A stretch of DNA of 64,000 nucleotides from Maratus speciosus (Eukaryota; Arthropoda; Arachnida; Araneae; Salticidae): positions 597,399,068 through 597,463,067 of the forward strand of contig OZ010789.1 in NCBI GenBank assembly GCA_963932465.1. The letters run 5' to 3'. Under the pieces are notes generated by a model. It made no database searches. It had not been told where the DNA came from and saw only the letters and a program-made list of their open reading frames with translations. The position numbers and the translations under genes were made by a program. Numbering within the stretch: the first letter of the stretch is position 1; every line of letters starts with the position of its first letter. Positions 23,364 to 34,539 of this stretch are shown here, piece by piece.

Positions 23364-23434
23364 CTTTATATTATATGTATGCACCTGAAAGTAATTCTTG
23401 TAAATTATTTATGATTTTATATGTATTTTAATTA

Positions 23435-24279
23435 TAGGGCGATTCTCAAAAGGTGGGCACTGGACACACGTCATAACATTAAGCCGTTCAAACATAACTT
23501 TAATTATCATTGACTTTATTTATTTATTTATTTTTACACTGAGTTTTTAATTCTATTCAGAGACAGAAAATGACATAATTTATTTTAAAAGCTTTGTATA
23601 AGTATCTTAAAATTTTATTATTTTATGCTATAGAGGCCAATTTCGGACATTCATAACGTTAACTGCTCCAATGTACCACCAGGAAAAAGAGTTTTAACTT
23701 GCTTCCAGGTGGTTCTAATGGTAAACAACGAATGCATAAAGGAAATGGATGATTTTTTTATAATTTCGTTAATATTTTCGGCAGGCTGATTTATTGCTTT
23801 TTTGAAGATAGAAGGACTTTTCTATAAAGAATTTTTTTGTATTTTGTTATGTCCGAAAGTAACGTACGCGACAAAACATTTGATTTTATTATTGTTATTA
23901 CTGGATAACAAAAAGTTAATTATACATATATATATGTATACACATACAATTATAGGACACATTTATTACATTCTTAGTCTTAAGAATTTTTTAAATACTA
24001 AGCGCAATGTCCAAAATCTGTAACGTACGTGCGAAAAAATGTCCAAAATTTGTAACGTACACAACTGCTAATTAAATGCTTTAATAATTAATTTTCCAGA
24101 ATAGTTGCTGTCTTTTAATGTTTGTGTATAATTTTGTAGACATACTATTAAAAATATTAATATATTATATTTATAGACAAAATACTATACTATTAAAGAA
24201 AAATTGACCTTAAATTTGAAAATTTGAAAAATTACATATTATTAACGTTTAATGATCCCACCTTTTGATAATCTCCCTA
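23435..24279. mobile_element. TIR element, about 845 bp, TATA/TA-flanked
   Basis: The left end (TATAGGGCGATTCTCAAAAG then GTGGG) and the right end (CCCACCTTTTGATAATCTCC then CTATA) are inverted repeats of about 23 bp. The interior has repeated AACGTAC and TGTCCAAAAT phrases (23985-24060) but no transposase. The frame at 23802-24023 is low-complexity. A non-autonomous Tc1/mariner-type relic is the likeliest reading. Confidence 0.55.
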
Positions 24280-24281
24280 TA

Positions 24282-25112
24282 GGATTACCCTTTTTTGTTA
24301 CTTTGAACCAAGTGTGCGTTGGCTGTAGTACATTAATGTAATTAGTCATTAAATGTTGTAAGTGTTAAAATATCTAATTTATTGCTCATTTTTTAACAAT
24401 GACTTCTCCAATGAATTTATTTTATGTTTATCAAACCTCCATAATACATTGTCTCAAAGTTACTAAATTCAAATATTAAAGAATCCTTTTATTATTTTTA
24501 TACAAAATGCGAAATTTATATTTTAAAGGGTCAATGAGTGTGGTTTACCATAGCGGGAATTGAAGCTTTGATTTCTAAAGTTTGATTTAATTTATAAGAC
24601 TTGAACTTATATCTTTAATTAACTTACCATGAAAGTGGTTTCACTATTGGAGCTACTTGCTAAGTTAATCAATTATTTTAGAAAATCGAAAGTTAAATCA
24701 ATTAGTTTCGTATTAAAGCTTTTGGCAAAAGTACTTCAAAAAGTAATGCGATATGTATTTCTGCATCTCTGTAAACGGATATTCATTAAAAGAGAATCCC
24801 GTTGACATGAAATTGTTACCATTACTTCATTTTCCTTTTACTTTCCGATATGAATTATCGCTATAAAGCCATAAATGGTACTATGAAACTTACGCATTAA
24901 CCAAAAGTTTATATAACAAATATCTGCCAAACATATTACATTTGAAAAGAGTAGACATTTAAACGATAATAAATATGACAAACACTAAAAATACTTATCT
25001 CAAAATATTTTTTTGAAAAAATTTACTAATAAATTTATGAATTAAGAAATTATTTTTTCAAAAAATGGAGAGAAAAACATTAGAACGACATGTACGATAT
25101 TATGTTAACTAC
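24282..25112. other. AT-rich non-coding stretch
   Basis: No gene, repeat boundary or RNA gene was recognised in this 830-bp segment. Confidence 0.55.
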
Positions 25113-25114
25113 TA

Positions 25115-25739
25115 CGAGGTTCTATGAATAAGTTTTTGCCCTCGCTTAGAAATAATTGAGTGCAATTTATGACATTGCTATATTGTATTAGTCCTTTTGT
25201 ATCTAGTCACCATGCACAGTAACACATTTCTGAAAATGGTATTTCAAAGAGATGAGGGAGAATGTATTCCAGGAGACGCAATGATAGACCCAAAGGGGTC
25301 ATTTTCTAACTTTTACCGACTCCCACATGTGACATATTGTTGGAAAGGCCTGTGACCATTTATCAATGCTATGCACCTCCCGAGCCCCAACCCCCAAATT
25401 TGCCCTTCGGGGGTCACTTTTCAATTTTGTGGACATCATTCATGCCTCCGATGTGCTAATTTGGGGGTAGGGGGAGGAAGGAGCATAGCATGAATAAGTG
25501 TTCAGAGGCTTTTTAACAAGATGGCGCATGTTAAGGTTGTCAAAAGTTAGAAAAATAATCCCCTTTGGGTCTACTATCGCGTCTCCTGGAATACATCCCC
25601 CCCCCTCTTTGAAATACTGTTAGCAGAAATGTGTTACTGTGCACGGTGACTATAGAAAAGGACTAATATAATGTAGCAATTTCATAAATTTCACTGAATT
25701 ATTTCTCTGTGAGGGCAAAAACATATTGATGCACCCTCG
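25115..25739. mobile_element. 625-bp foldback MITE
   Basis: Long inverted arms (about 250 bp each) start CGAGGTTCTATGAATAAG and end CTTATT/CCCTCG-type complements, flanked by TA (25113-25114, 25740-25741). Shared inner markers are TTTTTGCCCTC, AGAAATAATT, TAGTCCTTTT, GTCACC…GCACAGTAACAC and TCTCCTGGAATACAT, each opposed by its complement on the right. The arms bracket a central CCCCCAAATT/AATTTGGGGG pair, so nearly the whole element folds. It is non-coding. TA flanks and ACGAGG-type ends suggest a mariner-derived MITE. Confidence 0.65.
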
Positions 25740-25741
25740 TA

Positions 25742-26934
25742 TATGGTGCTTTTCACCTATATTATGTTATCCGTAAAGCCCTGGTTTGTCAACCTTGTAT
25801 TTATAAAAATCATAGTAGTAAATCCTTTTTGCTACGATAAAATATTTAGATTTTATCAATAACTGATTAAATCAAAGCAATGTTTTTATATTTTTTTCGA
25901 AAAAATTATGAATAGATAATGCATTTCATGTTTCATAAATTTTTATATTGACTTCTTGCTAGTGGAAAAGAAAAATATTTAGAACTGTAAAGCTATATTA
26001 TAGTCTGTTTTATGACGTTATCAATGTTATGGGAGACATGATTACCATTATATTTACATATATTGTAATACAATAAAAAACAAATATCCATTTATTTAAA
26101 TATACAAGTAACGCTATTTTACCATAGTTCATATATTTACTTTATACCAATAACAATATCATAAAATCATATTTCCTTGTCTGGCATGCTTCATAATTCG
26201 TATTATTTTGCGTTATAAAATTTGTTTCTAAAAAAGATTAATTTAAAGTGCGCACACGCATATTTCTTGAAGAATGTTCCATTTTTAATTGTTTTTGCAG
26301 TTATTTTAAAAAATAACTTTTGATGGTTGTCCCATATAAATTTTATTAGGATCTAAGAAAAGAATGTGTCATTGCCTAACTATTTTCACTGTCAAAATTG
26401 TTCATAGAATATTTAATAATGTTAAATTATTTCAAAAAATAATAAACTCATGTATGTTATTGAGTTATATGTGTTTGCAATTTTATCTGTTAAAAGATAG
26501 ATTAAAAAAATCTCTGTTCGTTCAAATTTGTATCTTTCTCTTAGTAATAGGAAAAATTACCACCGTTTTTCTTACGTCGAAATTCGAATTGCAAATATTT
26601 TCTAAAGCTGCTATGAGATTCACCAATTTTTCGAGCAACCAACTTGTCAGCCGATTTTAGCCTCAAGTGTTTCCCGTACAAAGGGAGAAAAAAGGTTATA
26701 ATTGTCGTTGCTAAAGTTGGAGGAAAACCAGTACTATTAGTACCAGCCACTAATATTTATCACCTATTCGTATCAACCGCCTATCTCTTATTGGCTGAAA
26801 TGTTGAACGTTGGGGGGGGGGGGGTCAATGCGCAGACTTTAGATCTGTGGATAAAAAATTGGGGATATTGCGGTTTGCTATCACTTTGGGTGTTGAGACA
26901 ATATTTCGCGAAAAGTTGGAGGAAATCAATTTAG
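25742..26934. other. Non-coding stretch
   Basis: AT-rich until about 26560, then more mixed composition with a G-run at 26811-26822. The open frames here (26364-26660, 26541-26750 minus, 26644-26934) overlap each other on both strands and show no domain. I see no gene. Confidence 0.5.
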
Positions 26935-27430
26935 TTTATGAGTTTCGTAATGCTTTTCCCCTGAAACAATAAAAAATTTAAGTTAAAAGCAACTTTTTTT
27001 TTTGGGGGGGGGATTCGGGAGGAAAAATTTTGGGGAGAAGTTAAAAATTCGGATTCAGCGACCCAAAAAACTTAAAGTAAACCTTATAAAGAAAGTTCGG
27101 AGGGGAGATGGGAGGGCGAATGTAAACGTGTGAGTGGTTAAGTGGAATTGCGCAACTTAGTTCAAGCTGCAACGCGCGCATGTTTAGAGGCAGATCCCTC
27201 CTTCCCCTTCATCCTAAGTTATAATTTCATATATGTAATTTGTTGCAAATTTTGTCTGCTTTCTGAATTTCTAGATACTTTTTCTCTAAAACAATAAAAA
27301 ATGTGATTTTTTTAATAAAAACCTTTTTCAGGGGCTTTTTACCAAAAGTTTGGGGGGTTGCCAGGGGAAATTTTGGTGGGAAGTTGAAAATTCGGATTCA
27401 GCGACCCAAAAAACATATAGTAAGCCTTTT
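26935..27430. repeat. Diverged direct repeat, about 330-bp spacing
   Basis: The order ACAATAAAAAAT, a G-run, GAAGTT, AAAATTCGGATTCAGCGA and CCCAAAAAAC occurs at about 26960-27072 and again at 27288-27417. Both copies are in the same orientation. It looks like an old tandem duplication or two adjacent repeat copies. The plus-strand frame starting at 27350 comes from this repeat and the SINE beside it. Confidence 0.5.
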
Positions 27431-27517
27431 TCCAGAACTACCATGAATTTTGCTAGTTATAGCCCCTATACGGTCTCTATTGCCTGGACTACTAGGCTAG
27501 TTTCTCCTTCAAACAGG

Positions 27518-27760
27518 GCCCCACCAGTGGCTGAGAGGTTCTGCTCTCGAAGCTGGTACACGGGAGGTGCTGGGTTCGAACCCAATCGCGCCCGTCGGCC
27601 TAACCGTTTCGGAGTTTTCGTGGTTTTCTTCGAAGCCGTGGATTTCCATGCGTAAATACGGGTTAGGTTCCCTTAGAAAGACCCCCACGAAGGGCATTCC
27701 CCCTAGGGCCTATATCCCAAGAGTAGATAATCGGCCGTCAAAAATCAACCCACCAACCAA
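27518..27760 (+). mobile_element. tRNA-derived SINE, copy 1, with 12-bp TSD
   Basis: A 243-bp element starting GCCCCACCAGTGGC. Its head is tRNA-like: the A box lies around GTGGCTGAGAGGTT and the B box is GGGTTCGAACCC, reminiscent of a Ser/Leu-type tRNA. A unique body follows (TTTCGGAGTTTTCGTGG, CGTAAATACGGGTTAGG), then a CCAACCAA tail. It is flanked by perfect 12-bp direct repeats CCTTCAAACAGG (27506-27517 and 27761-27772), the mark of LINE-driven insertion. A second copy lies at 34075. Open frames here are SINE translations. Confidence 0.85.
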
Positions 27761-27772
27761 CCTTCAAACAGG

Positions 27773-28867
27773 CTTTTTCATTGGAAACAGTGCAGGGGAA
27801 ATAAATGATCGTTCCGAGGAGGTTTTGAAAAATGCATTGGAAACAGTGCTATTGTGGCACGTCGTGTTTTTAATGGGTCTTATCCCCAATTATTCTGTTT
27901 GTATTATAGCTGGAATATTCCAAACATAATGTCTTATGAACTTCAATTAATCATGTAGCGGTTTATCACCCCAAAGTCACCTCATATTTTATGTGTTTAT
28001 CAGTGTTTAGTGCTTGTCACATTTGTGTGCTGCGTGATTAAAATATATGAAAAGGGAAACAATGTTTTGTTTTGAATCATAAACTAAAACAAAGAAACCA
28101 CTATAGGGCATATTGTTGAAAAGATGATTTATGTGAACTATATAAGAAAATATTAGATTTACTGTGTGCAAATTTCATTTACTTTAAAAATCCATCTTCT
28201 TGCAAAAGGGATTTAAAGTCAGGAAAATATTTTTGAATAAACGTAACCTTTCGCTTTTAAATAAGTTGAAATATACTTATTTTGATGAAGTAACGCTTAT
28301 AAAAAAGTTTGTATATGCCTGTTGAATAATACATAAAAAAAACATACCTCTGTAAATAAAATTACTGCAAAATGAAGCATTCCTTCCAGAAATAACCCAC
28401 AGAAAAATGTCATATTTATTTATATTTCAGAAACTCGGGAGATTTAGATTTTCAAAAAGTTTTAAGTTTATGCAAGTCGAGAGCAGTATAATATGAAATA
28501 AATGTATAAAAAACACATCTACGTTAGCAAACGTCATAATATTATTTAAATATTTGTGATAAGTATTTCAAATTCAAATACAGATAAATTTATATTATTT
28601 AGGAATAATAATTTGCGATTTTTTTGTTATGAAAACATTGTTTCAAAATTATTCTGTTATATACATGATTTGTTATGAACATAAATTTTAATTTATAAAA
28701 TAAAGATTATACATAAATTTAATTAAATTTTGTATTTGATAAGTATACCTTAGGAAGTATAAGAACGTTTAAAATTTAAATTTTCGGAGATTTTGTGAAT
28801 TTCAATAAATTTTCAACGCTTTAGAATACAATAAAAATGCTTTTTATGATGGTTTCTCGACTATTTT
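27773..28867. other. AT-rich non-coding stretch
   Basis: No gene recognised. AT content is high and no inverted or tandem repeat stands out. Confidence 0.55.
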
Positions 28868-29007
28868 AGGTAGATTTCGTAAGAAATACTACCTATTGCA
28901 GTCGTTACCATGGTGTGACTTTTGAAAAATTCCTTCATAACTTTTCATTATAGGGCCCCAGGAACCCAAAACCACCCCCACCTAAAAAGTTTATATATAT
29001 ATATGTA

Positions 29008-30584
29008 CAGTGGCGGTCAAAAGTTTCCGGCCAATAAATTTTTTGGTTAATTTGTAAGTATACCCATATGAAGAGGAATCTCAAAGTGATACTTATACAC
29101 TTTATTGACATAACAGTTAAGAACTTATTTATGGAATAAAAATTAAATATTAAAAAATTTAACTGACAAAATTAATTTCAAATGAAAATGCATGTTCTCA
29201 AAAGTTTCCTGCCACCTTGGCAAGTTTGGAAAAAGATGGTGTTGTAAAAGAAAATAACGGGGATCAAGAACATTTACAATTAGTATTTTGTATTCATACA
29301 TTTAGCAATAAGTACTGCGGCGCAGCAACGTGGCATCGATTCATGAACAGTTGTAGATCATCAATCTTAAATTTTGTCCACGGTTCTTGCAATTTTTGTG
29401 AAAATGCTGCTAAATTGGAATATATATAAATCCACACACGTTTTCAAGATAGTTTCAACGATTTTCTATTGTATTCAGATCGGATGATTGGGCTGTCCAT
29501 TTCAAAAGCGAAGTTTTTTGTGCGAAAACCACTGCTTGACGAGCTTGCATGTATGCTTTTGGTCGTTAGCATGATGAAACAAATAGTTGCGACCACAATT
29601 TTTCCTCCAATAAGGCAGCAAACGATCTTGCAAGATATCCTTATGCATTGCATTATTCATCTTGCTGCGGATTTCAAATAACAGACAGGCGCATTTTCCA
29701 GAAAATGCTCCCCACAGCATAATGTGTCCTCCGCCGTGCTTCATTGTAGAAATAATATATCTGGAACCTTATCTTTTGTTTTTAGGTCGTCGGTTGTAAT
29801 GTCTTTTATCACTCACAAAAAGATTGAACGTCGATTCATCTGAAAATAGTACTTTTTTCCAGTTTTCACTTGTAAAGTCTTTGTATTCCTTGGCAAACGC
29901 CAGTCGGGCCCTCTGAATTTTCTTATTTATGAAAGGATTTTTAACACCGACTGTTCCATAAAGTTCTACGTTACATAAGCGTCTTGACACTGTAGATAGA
30001 CTTGTTTCAGCAATAACCATAACACCATAAATGGCGCGGAATTGCAGAGGCATTTTTACGCGGGTCATCAACTGTTTTTCTTCTAATAATTCTGTCCACA
30101 AGAATAGTCGTTTTCCGGGGTTCCCCGGACCGTGGCAAGTTCCGAAGGCCATGACCCTCTTAATATATTTTTAAAATATCGTTTACAGCGAATTTTCCGA
30201 TCGACAACTTTGCCACAATCTCACGAAAGGATTGTCCCTTTAGCGACCAACAAATCACACATTTAGGAACAAAAAATTGTTAAACTTTTCATTTTTAATC
30301 TCAAATACATTATTCACCTTGATTAATTAACAAACATGGCCAAAAAACCACTTTAGCGATAGCAAAAACTAATGAATGACGAATGGCCGGAAACTTTTGC
30401 ACGCGCGAATTTTGAATTCCTCCCCTTTGCATCCAGTATCTTAAGTAACCAATCAAAATAATTACGTGGTCAGAGGTAATTTGCTTATTCCTAATTTTTG
30501 GAGCAATTGAACTTCTTCTTTGCTAAAACGTTCTGTCAAACAAATAAAAAAAAGTAACTGGCCGGAAACTTTTGACCGCCACTG
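29008..30584 (-). mobile_element. Tc1-like transposon nested in copy B, IR/DR ends
   Basis: The 1,577-bp element has perfect outer TIRs of about 26 bp beginning CAGTGGCGGTCAAAAG, flanked by TA (29006-29007, 30585-30586). An inner copy of the motif (CAAAAGTTTCCTGCC at about 29199; GGCCGGAAACTTTTGCACG at about 30384) sits about 190 bp inside each end. This gives the IR/DR arrangement known from some Tc1 families, where the transposase binds four sites. The coding strand is minus. The insertion postdates the Helentron-like copy it interrupts. Its transposase is broken, so it can no longer mobilise itself. Confidence 0.9.
29460..30280 (-). pseudogene. Tc1 transposase relic
   Basis: A DDE transposase that would cut and paste the flanking TIRs. 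On the minus strand, in order: helix-turn-helix residues (GQSFREIVAKLSIG, about 30230); VSRRLCNVELYG; the first catalytic Asp in VLFSDESTFNLF (about 29845); HIMLWGAFSG; FHHANDQKHT (about 29570); and WTAQSSDLNTIEN (about 29480), with the third acidic residue. In functional members the second catalytic Asp sits where this copy has Ala (HHAN). Frame changes separate the N-terminal part, the middle (30152-29769), the next block (29744-29502) and the C-terminal motif. It is therefore inactive by several independent lesions. Confidence 0.9.
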
Positions 30585-31384
30585 TATGTACTAAATTTTG
30601 TCCGCACGCTAAAAGTCGCAATTATGCACGGATCGTGTTCAAACTCGCCAACAACTTTGAGATGGCTAATATCTCGGCGGGGATTGAAAATGAGCAAAAT
30701 CGGCCCAAGGGAATGGAAATGGGGAGCGCTCAAAATTTTGAAAATACCGTCTTAACATGATTCTGATAAAACCAGCTCTTACACAACAATGACAGGAAAA
30801 AATAAATATATTTTCGTTATAGCAGATGCCAACAATTAAAAAAAAAAAGCAATAAAATTCTCACCACAACAATTGCTATTCTACTGCAAGATTTCACGTG
30901 AAAAATTAAATTAAATAAACAGTTTGACGAATTGAAAACAAATTAAATATTACGTCATAAGTTTTCTAGAGCAAGATTTCCGCATGAAAACTCAAAATGG
31001 AATAAATAGTTTGACAAATTAAAAATATATATATATATATTGCGTCATATTGGAAATATAATGGACCTCAGTAGGTGAATATGTAACGTCATGTGAGTTT
31101 GAAGAAACGTATTAAAACATGATAAAAACCCGACTATGGAAATATTAACATATTTTAACACTTTGAGGTTCTCTGAATTTGCTTTAGCCATTTTTAAACC
31201 TATTCCATATACATGCGTGTGTGTATTCGTGTACATTAGAATTTTCACTAAATGTTTAGCTCTCTTAGAGCTCATTCTTAGTGAAGGAACTGGGTTTATC
31301 TCTAATCTTGATTTATGTTTTGTTGGTGTATTTAGTACTTAACTTCGAAATCTACCTCCGCCTGTAGGCTCGAGCCGGCAGGGA

Positions 31385-32640
31385 AATTTTTTTTTAACAA
31401 ACTCTTGTCATAAGATATCTTTATAACAATATTGGTCAGCAATTTTTTTAAATATATATATTCTTGTGACTTTACCATACAGGTGGAAATACGGAAAATC
31501 CATTAGTTAGTAAAATAAACTGCCTTTTTATAACCAGCAAGTTGACTCCATTTTTTAAACTATTTATATCTTTCTTATGCCGTTACTCCCCTTTTTGTAT
31601 TACTACCAATCAGGTGACTTTTCTATCCACATCCAATTTCTTAACCCTTTCTCACATAGTTGAGAAATGTTAAAAATGTCCGTGCTCTAACACTCGTTAA
31701 TGCACTCGCCGTGCCTTGTAATCGCCAAGTTATTGATGTTTATTATGACATGTTTGCTATCGAAAATGGAGTGTGTAGCATTTTTGATTCGTTTACAAGA
31801 GCACTCTTAACCATCCATTAAATTATGAACAAGCCATAATGAACCTCAATAAATTGGCAATTACATGGCACAACGAGTGTATTTAAGAGAGTTATAGCAC
31901 GGATAGAGAATAGACAGACAAACAGAAATCATAATACTTCTTTGGGAAAAAATAGTTTGCTGTGTATTTTAAAGATATTATACTATTTCAAGCATAATAA
32001 AATTAATATGAATTTATGAGGTGCACTAAAAGATGCTTTATGTAGGATATGGAATGAATAATATTTATCATTCACTTACAGGGTTACTGAAAAAAAAACA
32101 GTTACAATACTGTCTAAGGTGAAAAATACTGGAAATGCGTTTAACGTATTCAGGGATACACAAAATACGTAATACATAAGCACTACAATTTTGCTTGTGA
32201 ATTGCTAATGGGTGTTTTTCATGTAGCTACGCATTTTCCATCTGAACTAAATTTAGTATAAGAAGAAATGTTTGTTGAATGTAAATAAATTCATGTACAG
32301 GTCTACGCAAATAATTGGCTACATACCATGGATGTTTTTTTCTTTAAAGTATATTTTGAGTTCTTATCCTTTTTCTAAATTGTTTAATTAAGATATATAC
32401 TTTGACATTATTAAACGACGATTTTCCATTACAGTATTTTGGAAGTGTTGAAAAGTGTCACGTTGCATGTATGACTTTTTTTTCTTGTTTAATTACCTGG
32501 ACGTGGGTACATAACTAGTGATTGTTAGCTCCATGTTAGGGTCATTTTTGATTCCTCAGATTTCAGAGGTGCCAAATTTTACCCTAAATAAATAGATTTG
32601 GCCTAATTTGATCACCGAAATCTTCAAATGAATAGGCCCA
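31385..32640. other. Non-coding stretch
   Basis: No gene recognised. Around 31640-31920 the composition is less AT-biased and contains ACGTGGGTAC- and ACAGACAAACAG-like words that recur in old interspersed repeats, but no boundary can be set. Confidence 0.5.
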
Positions 32641-32642
32641 TA

Positions 32643-33351
32643 CAGTAGAGCACCGATTATCTGGACCAGTTGGGACCTTGGCCGATCCTGTTAATAAAAA
32701 ATCCGGAAAATCGGAAAATTAAAAAAAAATTCTATGACAATGTTATTTAAGTTACTTCTATTTTCACTCTTTCCAGGTGTAAGACAGTCAATAGTAGTAG
32801 TGCACCATTTAAAAAATTACAAATAGTGTGTTTAGCAGTTAATTTTTTAAGGTTTTTTTAAATTTTATTATCTACAAAATTGGTACAAAGTTATGCATAG
32901 AAGTACACATGTGAATTATTACATGTATATATGCATACACTGTAGGAACAAACATGAGCGGAAAGAGAGGGGGGATCCTTCTTTCCGGAGATACTAAGGG
33001 ACAAAAGGAACAATTTTTCAATTTTGTATGAAGATAAAGAGGAGGATTTTCGTTGGAAAATATATACGTGGGACACGCGCGCGTTATAAATGGAACTCTC
33101 TAGGTTCAAGAAAAAGTTGATTTTCTGCTTTGCTCTCTTTGCACTTGTTGGCAATTTTATTATTCCAGGATTAGGAAATGGTTATTTAACGGTAAACTTT
33201 CGTGACATCCAGCCAAATTTACCCTACCGCGCCTAAACAAGTTTCACTTCAAAAATTTTGGAGAAGACGGATGAAAACGTTAAGATATTTGATCGATCCA
33301 GTTAATTTGACAATACGTTTGATCGGCGTCCGGATAATCGGCGCTCTACTG
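32643..33351. mobile_element. Pogo/Tigger-like element without transposase
   Basis: The left end CAGTAGAGCACCGATTATC and the right end GATAATCGGCGCTCTACTG are inverted repeats, flanked by TA (32641-32642, 33352-33353). Such CAGTAGAGC(G/A)CCGATTATC ends are characteristic of pogo/Tigger elements. The 709 bp hold no DDE protein. The minus-strand frame at 32891-33154 has no recognised domain. Confidence 0.7.
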
Positions 33352-33353
33352 TA

Positions 33354-34062
33354 CTTATATTAAATTTTAGTAGTAAAAGAATAACCCCATAAAATTTAGC
33401 AGTCATGCAATTGAGTTTACATGGCTACATTTTCTGAAATTTTTGATTCAATATATATATATATATTAATCTGTTTAAAAAATCAGAAACAAATATTTAT
33501 TTAGAAAATTTTAATGTATTTGATTTTTTTTATATATTTTTGATATGATGATGTGCGCATAATAAATAAAATACATAATAATCTGAAACTGTGTTATAAG
33601 CCCTATGTATCGAAAAATAAAAATTGGTAAAATTGAAACACATTAGAATAAATAAATGTTTCTGCAGATATTTTAAAACACATTTAAACAATCTCCAAAC
33701 AAGAACTAATTTGCACCAATAAATTAAGGGTAATAAATATGCACTTAATTTATCAAAACATAATATTAAACAATCAAAATATAACAAAAAAAATGAGAAG
33801 TAGGTTGCTCTTTTTTTTTTTTTTTTTTTTTTTTTGAGATGGGGGAGGGTACTGAGAAGACTGAATTTCAATGCTTAACTACTCACTTGCATTTGTATTT
33901 GTTTCTCGAATTTTAAATTATGTTCATATTTTAAAATATGAACGTTTTTTGAAAAAAATTTCAGATCAATCTGAAATGGTCAAACTCTAATTATTTTTAA
34001 TAATTAAAAAAAGTATTAACTTAAATTAATATAACTTAACATTTCAATCTTTACTGTTAATT
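33354..34062. other. AT-rich non-coding stretch
   Basis: Contains an AT microsatellite at about 33450-33466 and a T-run at about 33810-33835. No gene was seen. The minus-strand frame at 33530-33871 is low-complexity, with a poly-Lys run coming from the T-run. Confidence 0.55.
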
Positions 34063-34074
34063 CAATTTTAACTG

Positions 34075-34315
34075 GCCCCACCCGTGGCCGAGATGTTCTG
34101 CTCTCGTAGCTGGTAGACGGGAGGTGCTGTGTTCGAACCCAATCGCGCCCGTCGGCCTAATCGTTTGGAGTTTTCGTGGTTTTCTTCGAACCGGGGATTT
34201 CCATGCGTAAATACGGGTTAGGTTCCCTTAGAAAGAGCCCCGCGGGGAGCACTCCGCCTCCCCATAGGGCCTAAATCCCTCGTGTTGATAATTAGCCCTA
34301 ATAAACACAACCAAC
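34075..34315 (+). mobile_element. tRNA-derived SINE, copy 2, with 12-bp TSD
   Basis: 241 bp, closely matching copy 1 at 27518: GCCCCACCCGTGGCC head, B-box GTGTTCGAACCC, GGAGTTTTCGTGG, CGTAAATACGGGTTAGG and an ACAACCAACC tail. It is flanked by CAATTTTAACTG (34063-34074) and CAATTTTAATTG (34316-34327), 12-bp direct repeats with one mismatch. It lies two bases upstream of a long-TIR mariner end. Confidence 0.85.
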
Positions 34316-34329
34316 CAATTTTAATTGTA

Positions 34330-34450
34330 CAGGGTGTACACACTCAATGATGTCCAATGACTAATTTTTAAACCGTTAGTCCTACACGTATGGTTCTAAT
34401 TACAAAAATGTTTGAAATTAGGTAATAGTGTTTAACTAAAAAAACGAAGT
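34330..34450. mobile_element. Left end of the long-TIR mariner family
   Basis: Starts CAGGGTGTACACACTC after TA, then GATGTCCAATGACTAA and TAAACCGTTAGTCCTA. This is the same order as the left TIR of the 59147-61345 element. The match fades near 34450. It could pair with the right end at 40425 as one 6.1-kb element with insertions, or be a solo end. Confidence 0.5.
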
Positions 34451-34539
34451 TTCGAATTTTATACATTAATGGTGATTATATTTTTTCCCCTTTTTAACTC
34501 CGTAAAAAGAAAATATATTCTTTTATTTTGAAAATTATA

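Larger units (their letters stand above)
22431..23433. mobile_element. Tail-to-tail inverted pair of Penelope-like tails
   Basis: A large palindrome. The left arm (22431 to about 22745) and right arm (about 22885-23433) share AATTAAAATACATATAAAA, AGGTGCATACATAT, GAAAAACCC, the hammerhead-bearing segment, ATTTAAATCCTA, CGAGAATTGTCCAGAA, TTATAATTTAAAGGTTGTA and CTATTATGCAGCAAAT. Each arm reads outward like a Penelope-like terminal repeat, ending with the hammerhead and then the AT tail. Penelope-like elements are known to form inverted terminal arrangements. The right arm carries an extra 205-bp MITE (23159-23363). Frames at 22617-22934 and 22855-23061 are repeat translations in opposite arms. 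Confidence 0.6.
28868..31384 (+). mobile_element. Helentron/DINE-like element, copy B, split by a Tc1
   Basis: Starts AGGTAGATTTCG and ends with the inverted CGAAATCTACCT (about 31346-31358), then a hairpin CTGTAGGCTCGAGCCGGCAG and GGGAAATTTT. It is near-identical to copy A (14021-14955) over most of its length, including TTGAGATGGCTAATATCTCG and the ACGTCATA block. A Tc1 element (29008-30584) sits at the TA of the ATGTATGTAC motif just after the AT microsatellite. Without it the copy is about 938 bp. Confidence 0.65.

Noticed and set aside
27640..27675. TTAGG-type telomere-like word (GGGTTAGGTT)
   Set aside because: Single occurrence inside each SINE body, not an array.
33530..33871. 113-codon minus-strand frame
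   Set aside because: Low complexity, with a poly-Lys run from a T-tract; no domain or splice context.
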